NCBI GenBank assembly: GCA_023396045.1
Contig: JAEWXD010000002.1
Span: 1 to 64,000 of the forward strand
Source: Bacillota bacterium
Lineage (GTDB): Bacteria; Bacillota; Clostridia; Christensenellales; Aristaeellaceae
DNA length: 64,000 bases
Direction of reading: 5' to 3'
The notes beneath the pieces were generated by a model. The model saw only the letters and a list, made by a program, of their open reading frames with translations. It had not been told where the DNA came from and did no database searches. The translations under genes and the position numbers were made by a program. This document shows, one piece after another, positions 50,924 through 60,049 of the stretch. Within the stretch, counting starts at the first letter, position 1; every line of letters starts with the position of its first letter.

Positions 50924-52462
50924 ATGAAAAAATCAAGAGTTTTACTTATTTTAGACGGTTTTGGTTTGCGTGAGGAGAACGTAGGCAATGCCGTTAAAAT
51001 GGCCAATACCCCCAACTTAGATAAATTGATGCAAGAAGAAGCTTTTACTTGGGGTAACGCCAGTGAAATGTATGTTGGCTTACCCAAGGGCCAAATGGGC
51101 AACTCCGAAGTAGGGCATTTAAACATGGGTGCCGGCAGAGTGGTATACCAGGAGCTCACCCGTATTACAAAAGATATGGAAGAAGGTACTTTCTTTACAA
51201 ATGAAGCAGCCCTCAAAGCCGTAGAAAACTGCAAGGCACACAACTCTGCTTTACATGTGTTTGGCCTCATTAGTGATGGTGGTGTGCATAGCCATAACGA
51301 ACATCTTTACGGCGTGTTAGAGCTTGCCAAACGCCACCGTATCACCAAAGTGTTTGTACACTGCTTCTTAGACGGCCGTGATACGCCGCCTACCAGTGGC
51401 AAGGGCTATGTAGCCGCCTTAGAGCAGAAAATGCAAGAAATTGGGGTAGGCAAAATAGCCACTGTTTCCGGCCGTTATTATGCCATGGATAGAGATAACA
51501 ACTGGGATAGAGTAAAGCTTGCATACGACAATATGACCAATCCACAAGCGCCATTCCAAACCGACGCATGCGAAGGTATACAAGCAAGCTATGATGCAGG
51601 CAAGAACGATGAATTTGTTTACCCATTTGCAGTGGGTAATGAAAACGGTGCCGTAGCCAAAATCAGTGCAAACGATAGCTGTATGTTTATCAACTTTCGC
51701 CCAGACAGAGCAAGAGAAATTACACGTGCCTTCTGCGATGATAATTTTAAAGGTTTCGCAAGAGAAGAACGCTTACCACTCTGCTTTGTATGCTTTACGG
51801 ACTATGACCCAACCATACCAAACAAAATCATTGCCTTCCACAAACAAGAAGTTACCAATACCTTTGGCGAATGGCTGGCTGCCAACAAACTTACACAAGC
51901 AAGGCTTGCTGAAACAGAAAAATATGCACACGTAACCTTCTTCTTTAACGGTGGCAGAGAATTGCCAAATGAAGGCGAAGATAGATTTTTGGTAAACAGC
52001 CCTAAGGTTGCCACCTATGACTTGCAACCGGAAATGAGCATTTATGAAGTAACAGAAAACATGGTAAACTGCATAGAATCCGGCAAGTATGATGTAGTAA
52101 TTACCAACTTTGCAAACCCAGACATGGTAGGCCATACAGGCGTAATTCCTGCTGTTGTAAAGGCCATTGAAGCTGTGGACGAATGTGTTGGTAAAGTGGT
52201 AGAAGCCGTGCGTAAAACCGGCGCTGTGCTATTCATCTGTGCAGACCACGGCAATGCAGAATTGCTCATAGACCCGCAAACAGGCGAACCCTTCACTGCC
52301 CATACCACAAACCATGTACCATTTATCTTAGTAAACTACGATAAAAATTACACCTTGCGTGAAGGTGGCGCACTTTGTGATATTATTCCTACCCTCATTG
52401 AAACTATGGGTATGGAACAACCCAAAGAAATGACCGGTAAATCTTTATTGGTAAGAAGATAA
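50924..52462 (+). CDS. gpmI: 2,3-bisphosphoglycerate-independent phosphoglycerate mutase
   Basis: The 512-residue glycolytic enzyme interconverts 3- and 2-phosphoglycerate with two manganese ions. LLILDGFGLRE holds the first metal Asp. The catalytic Ser is in KGQMGNSEVGHLNMGAG near residue 60. Further sites are HCFLDGRDTPPTSG near residue 148, FINFRPDRAREI near residue 252 and the metal cluster with NFANPDMVGHTG near residue 395, then CADHGNAELL near residue 440 and TAHTTNHVPF. GAGG lies upstream of the ATG. It forms a single-gene unit with its own promoter and terminator. Confidence 0.97.
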   Translation: MKKSRVLLILDGFGLREENVGNAVKMANTPNLDKLMQEEAFTWGNASEMYVGLPKGQMGNSEVGHLNMGAGRVVYQELTRITKDMEEGTFFTNEAALKAVENCKAHNSALHVFGLISDGGVHSHNEHLYGVLELAKRHRITKVFVHCFLDGRDTPPTSGKGYVAALEQKMQEIGVGKIATVSGRYYAMDRDNNWDRVKLAYDNMTNPQAPFQTDACEGIQASYDAGKNDEFVYPFAVGNENGAVAKISANDSCMFINFRPDRAREITRAFCDDNFKGFAREERLPLCFVCFTDYDPTIPNKIIAFHKQEVTNTFGEWLAANKLTQARLAETEKYAHVTFFFNGGRELPNEGEDRFLVNSPKVATYDLQPEMSIYEVTENMVNCIESGKYDVVITNFANPDMVGHTGVIPAVVKAIEAVDECVGKVVEAVRKTGAVLFICADHGNAELLIDPQTGEPFTAHTTNHVPFILVNYDKNYTLREGGALCDIIPTLIETMGMEQPKEMTGKSLLVRR

Positions 52463-52469
52463 TACATAT

Positions 52470-52501
52470 AAGCCTTGAGCAAATTGCTTAAGGCTTTTTT
52501 T
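52470..52501 (+). terminator. Terminator of gpmI
   Basis: AAGCCTT (52470-52476) pairs with AAGGCTT (52490-52496) with an inner AGCAA/TTGCT, then a T-run. Confidence 0.88.
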
Positions 52502-52560
52502 AATACCATCATTCTGCACATTTTATTTGGTATGTTTTTACAACTATTCACGCAATCATA

Positions 52561-52583
52561 TTATACATTTTAAAAATGTATAA
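52561..52583 (+). promoter_or_regulatory. Perfect palindrome upstream of the aldolase/TRAP operon
   Basis: TTATACATTTT and AAAATGTATAA (11-base arms, one central A) form a 23-base palindrome 17 bases before the -35 box. It is the best candidate site for the IclR regulator encoded at the end of the operon. Confidence 0.5.
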
Positions 52584-52600
52584 TTTTTGTAAAAAAAGCG

Positions 52601-52629
52601 TTGACATATACAAAATTATATTATATATT
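52601..52629 (+). promoter_or_regulatory. Promoter of the aldolase/TRAP/IclR operon
   Basis: TTGACA at 52601-52606, 17 bases and TATATT at 52624-52629. A smaller symmetric element TTCT-N5-AGAA lies downstream at 52641-52653. Confidence 0.78.
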
Positions 52630-52692
52630 GATATTAAGTTTTCTATTAGAGAACAGTGTTGTTAAAATATAGAACAAAACACAGAGGAAAAT

Positions 52693-53610
52693 ATGGAATT
52701 TAAAATCAATGGTGGCGTTTGGCCAACCCAAATTGTATTGTTTAATAAGAACGGCTCATTGGATATTGGTGCCAATAAAGCGTTTGTAGAGCGCCTAATC
52801 GCCATGGGGTGTGACGGTATTTTTACTGTATGCCAATCCAGCGAAATGTTTTTCTTAACACCGGAAGAAAAAATTACACTTGCAAAAATCACCAAAGAAG
52901 TGACCGGCAATAAAATTTCATTGGTTGCGTCCGGCCATACAGCAAATGATGTTGCTACACAAATAGAAGAACTCAAGCGTATGGGCGATGTGGGGGCAGA
53001 TGCCTTGGTATTGGTAAGCAACCGCTTGGGCTTGGGCGAACACAGCTTTATGCAAGACGCCATGCAAATATTGGAAGCCATGCCCCAAAGTCAATTTGGT
53101 TTTTACGAATGCCCCTTCCCTAATTTAAGGTTGATAAGTGACGAAGAGCTGTGTACACTGGCGCAAACCGGCAGAGTACGCTTTTTAAAAGATGTAAGCT
53201 GCAATACAGAAATTCAAGAGCGTCGTGTAAAATTGGTAGAAGGTACTGAATTAAAATTGTTTAATGCCAACACCCAAAGCCTGTTGCCTTCCCTGCGGGG
53301 TGGGTACTATGGCTATAACGGTGTAATGGGCAACTTCCATATTGATATATACAAGTGGCTTTACCAAAACATTCATCACAGCAAAGCAGAATATGTGCAA
53401 GAATGGCTAAGCCGCACTTGCGAAATAGAAAAACACCTATACCCTACTTGTTGCAAATACTACTTACAATTAAAGGGCTATCCGTTTACAAGCTACACCC
53501 GAAGCAAAAATGCAGATGATCTAACAAGCAAAGCAAAACAACTGATAGCCAACCTAATATTAGAAGAACATGAGTTGCGAGCAGAATTAGGCTTGCCCAT
53601 ACAACAATAG
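52693..53610 (+). CDS. DapA/NanA-type aldolase or dehydratase
   Basis: The 305-residue product is a Schiff-base TIM-barrel enzyme of the dihydrodipicolinate synthase family. The catalytic Lys is in RFLKDVSC near residue 166 and the catalytic Tyr in FGFYECPFP near residue 138. The GTTGE-type loop is replaced by CQSSEM near residue 48, so the substrate is not that of DapA. Its place before a TRAP transporter and an IclR regulator points to cleavage or dehydration of an imported sugar acid or similar carboxylate. AGAGG precedes the ATG. Confidence 0.85.
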   Translation: MEFKINGGVWPTQIVLFNKNGSLDIGANKAFVERLIAMGCDGIFTVCQSSEMFFLTPEEKITLAKITKEVTGNKISLVASGHTANDVATQIEELKRMGDVGADALVLVSNRLGLGEHSFMQDAMQILEAMPQSQFGFYECPFPNLRLISDEELCTLAQTGRVRFLKDVSCNTEIQERRVKLVEGTELKLFNANTQSLLPSLRGGYYGYNGVMGNFHIDIYKWLYQNIHHSKAEYVQEWLSRTCEIEKHLYPTCCKYYLQLKGYPFTSYTRSKNADDLTSKAKQLIANLILEEHELRAELGLPIQQ

Positions 53611-53654
53611 TTTTTAAAAGCATATGCTTTAAAAATATTTAGGAGGACATTTTT

Positions 53655-54641
53655 ATGAAAAAAAGTATGATTTCCCTGCTTGTATTTGCCATGTTGCTAA
53701 GCCTTGTAAGCGTAAGCTTTGCAAGCCAACCTATAAAGCTCATTTATAGCACAAATGCAACCCCTGGCGATGCCCACGACTTTGGTGCGCTGGAATTTAA
53801 AAAAGTGTTAGAAGAGTTAAGCGGTGGCACAATGACAGTGGAATACCACAACCAAGGCGTATTGTATAAACAAGATGCAGAATTGGCAGCTGTAAAAAGC
53901 GGTGCTGTGGATATTGTTTACTTAAGCGCACCATGGCTTGCACAAAATAGTCCCTGGGTATCTATGTTCGGCGCAGGTTATATTTTTAAGAACTTTGAAC
54001 AGATGGATAGCATTATGAATGGTGAAATTGGGCAAAAAGTATTTACCCGTATTGCTGAAGAACAAGGTGTACTACCGCTATCTGCTTATTACTTAGGCAC
54101 AAGACAATTAAACTTAATTGCAGACAAAGAAATAAAGACCCCTGCAGACTTAAAAGGTATAAACCTAAGAATGCCTACCAGTGAATCCTGGATTAAGTTA
54201 GGCCAGGCCATGGGCGCAAACCCAACACCTGTTGCATTTTCTGAATTATATCTTGCACTACAAACCAACACGGTAGACGGCCAAGAAAACCCACTGCCTA
54301 CTGTTATTAAAGCAAAATTCTATGAAGTAACAAAATCCATTACCTTAACCAACCACTTGGTAGACTCTGTATGGCCAACCATTAACCTACAAACATGGAA
54401 TAGTTTAACAGACGAGCAAAAAGGCTGGGTTAAAGAAGCAACCGAAGCCGGCAGAGCCAAAACCAACGAATTAAACTTGCAAACAGAAGCAGAAGCCGTT
54501 GAATTTTTGAAAAATGAAGGCATGAAGGTTTATGAAGCCGATGTAGACGCTTTTCAAAAAGCTGTAAGCGAAGCCTATTTAGCAGACACCGAATTTACCA
54601 AAGACTGGGATATGGAACTGTTTGCAGAAATCAACAAATAA
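53655..54641 (+). CDS. dctP: TRAP transporter, solute-binding protein (DctP type)
   Basis: This 328-residue binding protein captures a carboxylate-bearing ligand for a sodium-driven TRAP transporter. A signal peptide ends in VSFA before SQPIKLIYSTNA, without lipobox. Family features are GGTMTVEYHNQGVLYKQ near residue 56, DIVYLSAPWLAQ near residue 90, LNLIADKEIKTPADLKGINLR (in part) with RMPTSESW near residue 173 (the ligand Arg), and FSELYLALQTNTVDGQENP near residue 195. AGGAGG gives the start. A hairpin follows before dctQ. Confidence 0.94.
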   Translation: MKKSMISLLVFAMLLSLVSVSFASQPIKLIYSTNATPGDAHDFGALEFKKVLEELSGGTMTVEYHNQGVLYKQDAELAAVKSGAVDIVYLSAPWLAQNSPWVSMFGAGYIFKNFEQMDSIMNGEIGQKVFTRIAEEQGVLPLSAYYLGTRQLNLIADKEIKTPADLKGINLRMPTSESWIKLGQAMGANPTPVAFSELYLALQTNTVDGQENPLPTVIKAKFYEVTKSITLTNHLVDSVWPTINLQTWNSLTDEQKGWVKEATEAGRAKTNELNLQTEAEAVEFLKNEGMKVYEADVDAFQKAVSEAYLADTEFTKDWDMELFAEINK

Positions 54642-54644
54642 TAA

Positions 54645-54672
54645 AAATTGAGGGTAACCATTCCCTCAATTT
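54645..54672 (+). promoter_or_regulatory. Hairpin between dctP and dctQ
   Basis: Perfect 10-base arms AAATTGAGGG (54645-54654) and CCCTCAATTT (54663-54672) with an 8-base loop, directly after the dctP stop. Confidence 0.8.
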
Positions 54673-54688
54673 CTATATGAGGTAAATT

Positions 54689-55249
54689 ATGCTAAAAAAA
54701 TGTATAAAACTGCTCCGCGATATTATTGAGGTATATATACCCATGCTGGCTTTATTATGCCTATTTATTGTATTTTTGGTGCAGGTATTCTTTCGTTATA
54801 TACTAAATAACCCCCAAGCATGGACAATGGAAGCCTCTTTGATTTGCTTTGTATGGTTGGTAATGTTTGGTGCAAGCTATGCTCTACGCAAAAAAAGCCA
54901 TGTTACTTTTAAACTGGTTTACGACAAATTACCCCACACACAGAAACACATATTAAGTATTGCAGGTAACCTTGTTTTAATAGTGGCCTTTGCAATACTT
55001 ATTAAACCAAGTTATGATTTTATTAAATTCATGGACTTTCAAAGCACCTATATTTTTAAAATTAAATTCAGCTTAGTATATGCTCCCATACTCTATTTTA
55101 TGTTAGCAACTATAGTATACCAAGCCATAGAGTTATATGAATCCATACTATCCATACGCAAAAAGGAAGATGTTACCATTTTAGATAGAGAAAGCACCGC
55201 CTTACAGGCTTGGATAGAAAAACACAGCAAAGCAGAGGAGGAAGCATAA
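54689..55249 (+). CDS. dctQ: TRAP transporter, small permease (DctQ type)
   Basis: The 186-residue protein has four hydrophobic segments (about 17-37, 48-66, 88-108, 128-148). QVFFRYILNNPQAWTMEASL near residue 30 is the typical first loop and RKKSHVTFKLVYDKLP near residue 70 the second. The last 35 residues are charged and cytoplasmic. It lies one base before the large permease gene. Confidence 0.93.
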   Translation: MLKKCIKLLRDIIEVYIPMLALLCLFIVFLVQVFFRYILNNPQAWTMEASLICFVWLVMFGASYALRKKSHVTFKLVYDKLPHTQKHILSIAGNLVLIVAFAILIKPSYDFIKFMDFQSTYIFKIKFSLVYAPILYFMLATIVYQAIELYESILSIRKKEDVTILDRESTALQAWIEKHSKAEEEA

Positions 55250-55250
55250 T

Positions 55251-56540
55251 ATGAATATTGCGTTAATAGTAGCGATTATAATATTTGCGCTTGCATTTAT
55301 ATTAAAAATGCCCATTGCCTTGGGAATGATTGCCTCCGGTGCATTTTACTTTTTATTAAGCGATATTCGTCTTGGTTTACAGCAAGTGGCCAATGCAATG
55401 GGGAACACCATTTTTTCCAGCTATGTACTGATTGCTGTGCCATTATTCATACTCTCTGCCAATATTATGAACAGCGGGCAGATTACCAACATGATTTTTA
55501 AGTTTGCAAACGCATTGGTTGGTAGACGCCACGGTGGTTTAGGCCATGTAAATGTATTGGCTTCGCTTATCTTTTCCGGCATGACAGGTTCTGCCATTGC
55601 AGATGCATCCGGCCTTGGCAAAATGGAAATTCAAGCCATGCGTGAAGCAGGGTATGACGATGCTTTCAGCTGTGCTATTACTGCAGCCTCTGCTACCATT
55701 GGCCCTATTTTCCCACCGTCTATACCGCTGGTAATTTATGCCATGTATTCCAACACTTCTGTTGGTGATTTATTCTTAGGCGGTACGCTACCCGGCGTAA
55801 TGATTGCTTTGGCCTTGGCTGTATATGTAGCTATAGTTGCCAAAAAAAGAAACTATCCGCGTGGCGAAAAAATGTTACTGCGCGACTTTATTTTCTTTAC
55901 CTTAAAGGCTTTGCCGGCTCTACTAACCCCTGTGATTCTTTTAATTGGCATTTACACCGGTGTTATGACCCCAACAGAAGCCGGTGCCGTTGCAGGTATT
56001 TACGCATTGCTTATATCTGTGGTATTCTATAGAAGTGTGGGTTTAAAAGAATTTATTGCTGTAATTAAACAATCTGTAATTGATGTTGGTGGTATTAGTA
56101 TAATGGTAGCGGCTGCCTCCATTATTTCTTATATTGTTGCCAGAGAACAAATTGCCGTTACCCTTGGCAACTGGGTACTAAGCATTACGGATAGTAAGTG
56201 GGTATTTATTACTTTAAGCAGTATTCTGATTTTAATTTTGGGTATGTTTGTAGACACCAGTGTAATACAATTTATATTCATCCCCATTTTATTACCATTG
56301 GCTATACAGCTTGATGTGAATTTAATTCACTTTGGTGTATTAACCACGCTCAACATGATGGTTGGCCTTTCTACACCACCTTTCGGAATGTTATTGTTTA
56401 TTACCTCCAATATTAGTGGTACAGATCTAAAGTCTATTATAAAAGAAAACTGGTACCCACTGGCTGCCATGTTTATTGTATTATTACTTGTAACCTATGT
56501 GCCTGCGTTCAGCACGCTGATACCCAGCCTATTAAAATAA
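55251..56540 (+). CDS. dctM: TRAP transporter, large permease (DctM type)
   Basis: This 429-residue membrane protein couples sodium to ligand uptake. About twelve hydrophobic segments are seen. Conserved stretches are ILKMPIALGMIASG near residue 18, SGMTGSAIADASGLGKMEI near residue 112, TIGPIFPPSIPLVIYAMYS near residue 148, TGVMTPTEAGAVAGIYA near residue 240 and VGLSTPPFGMLLFITSN near residue 367. GAGGAAG lies before the ATG. Confidence 0.95.
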   Translation: MNIALIVAIIIFALAFILKMPIALGMIASGAFYFLLSDIRLGLQQVANAMGNTIFSSYVLIAVPLFILSANIMNSGQITNMIFKFANALVGRRHGGLGHVNVLASLIFSGMTGSAIADASGLGKMEIQAMREAGYDDAFSCAITAASATIGPIFPPSIPLVIYAMYSNTSVGDLFLGGTLPGVMIALALAVYVAIVAKKRNYPRGEKMLLRDFIFFTLKALPALLTPVILLIGIYTGVMTPTEAGAVAGIYALLISVVFYRSVGLKEFIAVIKQSVIDVGGISIMVAAASIISYIVAREQIAVTLGNWVLSITDSKWVFITLSSILILILGMFVDTSVIQFIFIPILLPLAIQLDVNLIHFGVLTTLNMMVGLSTPPFGMLLFITSNISGTDLKSIIKENWYPLAAMFIVLLLVTYVPAFSTLIPSLLK

Positions 56541-56544
56541 AAAA

Positions 56545-57306
56545 ATGCAACAAAATGATGTAAAAGTAAAGTCCTTAGAAAAGGCACTCAAAATTTTAGA
56601 ATGTTTTACGGTAGACCAACCGGAACTTGGTATTGCACAAATAGCAGAAAGCTTGGATTTATACAAAGGCAATGTACACAATATTGTATCCACCTTTGAA
56701 AAACTTGGCTACTTAGAGCAAAATCCCGTAAATAAAAAGTACCGTTTGGGTATGAATTTGTTGGAATTTACCTATAAAATTAACAGCAACCTAAGCTACC
56801 AGAATTTTGTGTACAACATTATAAGCGAAATTGCGGCAGAACTTTCTGTGCGTGTGTATTTTGCAGTGCCCAAAAATAATAAGGTATTTTACTTAAACAA
56901 TGCGCAATATCCCACTAAGTTTCACGCAACCCCCTACCGTATTATTATTGGGGAAACGGCGCCCATGTATTGCACGGCACTTGGCAAAGCAATGCTTGCT
57001 TTTATGGATAACAATAAGCAAGCACCTATACTGGCTTTACCGCGCAAAAAATTTACACGCAATACCATTGTAGATGAAGGGGACCTTTTACACGAATTGG
57101 AACAAATTCGCCTGCAAGGCTATGCGATAGACAATTCTGAACACGAATTTGGCACAAAATGCTTAGCTGTGCCGGTAATTGCCCGTGGTGAAGTGGTTGC
57201 GGCCATCAGTGTTTCTATGGCTACCCCTGAGTTTGATGATGAGCAGATTAACAAATACTACGCCATACTGGCTAAAGCAGCCGGTGAAATTAAAACTTTA
57301 TTTTAA
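56545..57306 (+). CDS. IclR family transcriptional regulator
   Basis: The 253-residue product has an N-terminal winged helix-turn-helix (about 8-70) with LEKALKILECF, LGIAQIAESLDLYKGNVHNIVSTFEKLGY (in part) and a C-terminal IclR ligand domain (about 80-250) with CTALGKAMLAF near residue 138, GYAIDNSEHEFGTKCLAVPV near residue 192 and ISVSMATPEF. It lies 4 bases after dctM, and no clear ribosome binding site is seen, so its translation probably depends on dctM. It is likely to control this operon in response to the transported compound; the 52561 palindrome is the obvious site. Confidence 0.9.
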   Translation: MQQNDVKVKSLEKALKILECFTVDQPELGIAQIAESLDLYKGNVHNIVSTFEKLGYLEQNPVNKKYRLGMNLLEFTYKINSNLSYQNFVYNIISEIAAELSVRVYFAVPKNNKVFYLNNAQYPTKFHATPYRIIIGETAPMYCTALGKAMLAFMDNNKQAPILALPRKKFTRNTIVDEGDLLHELEQIRLQGYAIDNSEHEFGTKCLAVPVIARGEVVAAISVSMATPEFDDEQINKYYAILAKAAGEIKTLF

Positions 57307-57320
57307 ATAATATCATAAAA

Positions 57321-57344
57321 ATACCCCCTATTTTTAGGGGGTAT
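57321..57344. terminator. Bidirectional terminator IclR / whiA
   Basis: Ten-base perfect arms ATACCCCCTA/TAGGGGGTAT around TTTT, between convergent genes; the T-run is better on the minus strand, after whiA. Confidence 0.88.
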
Positions 57345-57348
57345 TGCT

Positions 57349-58275
57349 TTATTCACTTATATATTGCTTGGCCAAGGCGGATATTTTGCGCATTTTATGG
57401 TTTACACCACTTTTGCTTAAAGGAGGAACAAGCATTTGACCCAGTTGCTCTAAACTGAGCTCCGGATTTTCTATGCGCAAAGCAGCAAAAGTTTGCAGGC
57501 TTTCCGGCAAGGCATCGTGCTGTTGCAAAAGTGCAATATCCTCCAACTGCTTTTGGGCAGCCACCAATGTTTTGTTGATGTTGCTGGTATCACAATTCAG
57601 AGCACGGTTGATGGAGTTTAGCACCTGTTTTTTAATAATGGTATCCTCTAAATGCATAACGGCTTGGTCTGCACCGATGATGGCCAAAAAGTCGCTGATG
57701 TCATCTGCTTTTTTTATGTAAAGCAAGGAGCTTTCTCTGCGCAAACTTTGTCTGCACTCTACACCGAAGCTTTTACAAATGCGTTTTAAAATTTTTAAGA
57801 ATTGCTCACTTTGAGAAACCAATTCCAAATGGTAACCACTCACAGGGTCTTGCACAGAGCCGCAAACCAAGAAGGCGGCACGCACAAAGGCACGCTTACA
57901 ACAAGTTTTTTGCGGCACATATTGAGGCAACATAGAGATTAGATTGCCATCGTAGTCCACCATTTTTAGAGCCACAAGCAGGGGGCTTGCATTGGCACTG
58001 CCTATATGCAGGCTATATTGGTACTTGCCACCAAAACGCTCATGGCGAACACGTTTGATAACCGGGGTAGTGGAAAACATTTGCCGTATATGCGTAAAAG
58101 CACGCCTTGCAAGAGCTGCATATTCAAAGCTAAGCTTTACTGCAAAGCGACCTTTGCCTTCAAACAGCAAAGCACCACAGCCAAACATAAAGGAAGCAAG
58201 TTCTGCCAATTTACAGCAATCTTTACTTTCTTCCTCCCGAATAAGTGCCAGTTTGCACTCGCTACTAAAGGACAT
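57349..58275 (-). CDS. whiA: WhiA-type DNA-binding protein
   Basis: The 308-residue product is WhiA, a regulator linked to chromosome segregation and division in Bacillota. The first part (about 15-200) has the LAGLIDADG-like fold without nuclease residues: CCKLAELASFMFGCGALLF, CCKRAFVRAAFLVCGSV near residue 133 and VSGYHLELV. The C-terminal helix-turn-helix (about 215-308) contains NRALNCDTSNINKTLVAA, RIENPELSLEQLGQML and LSKSGVNHKMRKI. Its start overlaps rapZ by 11 bases. Most relatives have yvcK between the two genes; here it is absent. Confidence 0.93.
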   Translation of the reverse strand: MSFSSECKLALIREEESKDCCKLAELASFMFGCGALLFEGKGRFAVKLSFEYAALARRAFTHIRQMFSTTPVIKRVRHERFGGKYQYSLHIGSANASPLLVALKMVDYDGNLISMLPQYVPQKTCCKRAFVRAAFLVCGSVQDPVSGYHLELVSQSEQFLKILKRICKSFGVECRQSLRRESSLLYIKKADDISDFLAIIGADQAVMHLEDTIIKKQVLNSINRALNCDTSNINKTLVAAQKQLEDIALLQQHDALPESLQTFAALRIENPELSLEQLGQMLVPPLSKSGVNHKMRKISALAKQYISE

Positions 58276-59140
58276 GGTTTTGCACCCAGAGCGCTTGCTC
58301 TGCTTCTAAATCTCTATGGTTTACACGCGGTGAAAAGTCTTGCATGCGTTTGGCCAGCTCCTCCGCCATGGCTACACTGCGGTGTGCGCCACCGGTACAG
58401 CCTACGCCAATTACCAAACGCTTTTTGCCCTCTTGCACATAGCAGGGAATTAAAAATTGCAATAAGTCTTGCAGTTTTATAAGTAGGGTTTGGCTGTTGG
58501 AGTTGCCTAATACAAAATTCTGTATACATTCTTCAAGGCCGGTATGGGTTCCCAATTCCTTAATATAAAATGGGTTGGGTAATACACGCACGTCAAACAC
58601 TAGGTCGCACTCGTCCGGTATACCACGTTTATAGCCAAAAGACATAATATCCAGCATAAGCCCTGCTTGTTCTTTTTCTACAATTTCGTTAATTTTCTTT
58701 TGTAGGGCTCTGGGTTTTAATTTTGAAGTATCTATCAAATACTTTGCCCGTTCTTTTAAAGGGGCAATTTTTTCTTTTTCTATGGCAATGGCTTTGCGTA
58801 AACCGATACGGCCATCACTGAGCGGGTGCTCTCTTCGGCTTTCTTGGTAACGGTTTAAGAGTACATCTTCACTGGCATCCAGAAATATCATTTCCAGTTG
58901 AAAGCCATTGCTGGTGGCTGTTTGTACAGTATCCAACAAAGTTTTTGCATCAAAGTTAAAGGCACTGCGTACATCTACACTCACGGCAATATCCTTTTCA
59001 CTATTAGAAAAAGCTTCTAATATATTCCCCAGTACCGATTGGGGAATATTGTCTATACAGGTCATACCCATATCTTCCATATACTTCAAGGCAAGGCTTT
59101 TGCCTGCGCCAGACATGCCGCTTAATAAATACGCTTTCAT
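58265..59140 (-). CDS. rapZ: RapZ/YvcJ-type nucleotide-binding protein
   Basis: The 291-residue P-loop protein hydrolyses nucleotides; E. coli RapZ guides the sRNA GlmZ to RNase E. Walker A is SGMSGAGKSLALKYMEDMG near residue 7. Others are CIDNIPQSVL near residue 32, EMIFLDASEDVLLNRYQESRREHPL near residue 85 (in part), VFDVRVLPNPFYIKELG near residue 180 and GCTGGAHRSVAMAEELA near residue 248. In Bacillota the homologue YvcJ is linked to competence and wall metabolism. It overlaps murB by 4 bases and whiA by 11 bases, so the three are translationally coupled. Confidence 0.95.
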   Translation of the reverse strand: MKAYLLSGMSGAGKSLALKYMEDMGMTCIDNIPQSVLGNILEAFSNSEKDIAVSVDVRSAFNFDAKTLLDTVQTATSNGFQLEMIFLDASEDVLLNRYQESRREHPLSDGRIGLRKAIAIEKEKIAPLKERAKYLIDTSKLKPRALQKKINEIVEKEQAGLMLDIMSFGYKRGIPDECDLVFDVRVLPNPFYIKELGTHTGLEECIQNFVLGNSNSQTLLIKLQDLLQFLIPCYVQEGKKRLVIGVGCTGGAHRSVAMAEELAKRMQDFSPRVNHRDLEAEQALWVQNHVL

Positions 59141-60042
59141 GCAAAATCCCCCATTTGTTTTACTTCAGGCTCTAACTGGTAGCCGGTTTTTTCTTTTACA
59201 ATGTTCTGTACTGAATGAATCAATTCCAAATATTCCTTTGCAGTAGCGCCCCCATCGTTTACCAAAAAGCCTGCATGCTTGGTGCTTACACAGCAGCCAC
59301 CCACACGAAAGCCTTTGAGCCCACACTGCTCAATAAGTGCTGAGGCATAATTTCCTTGTGGGCGCTGAAATGCACTGCCACAGGAGGGAATATCTAAGGG
59401 TTGTTTTTCTGCACGGCTGGTGTTATAGGCAAGGCTTTGTGCATGAATTTCTTCTTGATTGCCCTTTTGCAATTGGTAACCCACACCAAGTACAATGGCT
59501 TCTGTATTTTGCAGCGAACTATGACGATACGCAAATTCCATTTGTGCATTATTAAAGCGTACTACTTTTCCCTCTGCATTTAAAAAATCTACAAAAGCAA
59601 CTACATCTTTCATTTCACCACCGTAAGCACCGGCGTTCATTACCACAGCACCACCTACAGTGCCGGGAATTCCGCTGGCAAAGCTTAAGCCAGCCAATGC
59701 CTGCTGCTCTGCAAAAGCGCTAAGTGCTTGCAATGTAGCCCCGCTTTGCGCATAGAGTATAGTATCCCCTTGCAATTCTATATGGGCAAACCGTTTACCC
59801 ATATGTAGCACAATGCCGCGTACACCTTGGTCTGCCACAAGCAAATTGCATCCCTTGCCTATAACATACAAAGGGAGTTTTTTTTGCTTTGCAAAGGCTT
59901 GGCAAAACTTTACATCTTCTATACCATACACTTCTACAAACACATCGGCAGGGCCGCCAATTTGTAAAGAAGTATAAGTTGCAAGGCTTACATTGTATTG
60001 CAAGCCTTGCAATGATTTTAATGCTTCAAATTGTACTTTCAT
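59137..60042 (-). CDS. murB: UDP-N-acetylenolpyruvoylglucosamine reductase
   Basis: This 301-residue flavoenzyme makes UDP-MurNAc, a precursor of peptidoglycan. The FAD-binding part has SLQIGGPADVFVEV near residue 25, VIGKGCNLLVADQGVRGIVLH near residue 60 (in part) and FASGIPGTVGGAVVMNAGAYG near residue 122 (in part). The catalytic serine is in PSCGSAFQRPQG near residue 220 and the final Glu in QLEPEVKQMG. It is the type IIb short form. A zinc-ribbon membrane protein gene lies 7 bases before it. Confidence 0.95.
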   Translation of the reverse strand: MKVQFEALKSLQGLQYNVSLATYTSLQIGGPADVFVEVYGIEDVKFCQAFAKQKKLPLYVIGKGCNLLVADQGVRGIVLHMGKRFAHIELQGDTILYAQSGATLQALSAFAEQQALAGLSFASGIPGTVGGAVVMNAGAYGGEMKDVVAFVDFLNAEGKVVRFNNAQMEFAYRHSSLQNTEAIVLGVGYQLQKGNQEEIHAQSLAYNTSRAEKQPLDIPSCGSAFQRPQGNYASALIEQCGLKGFRVGGCCVSTKHAGFLVNDGGATAKEYLELIHSVQNIVKEKTGYQLEPEVKQMGDFA

Positions 60043-60049
60043 AAATTCC

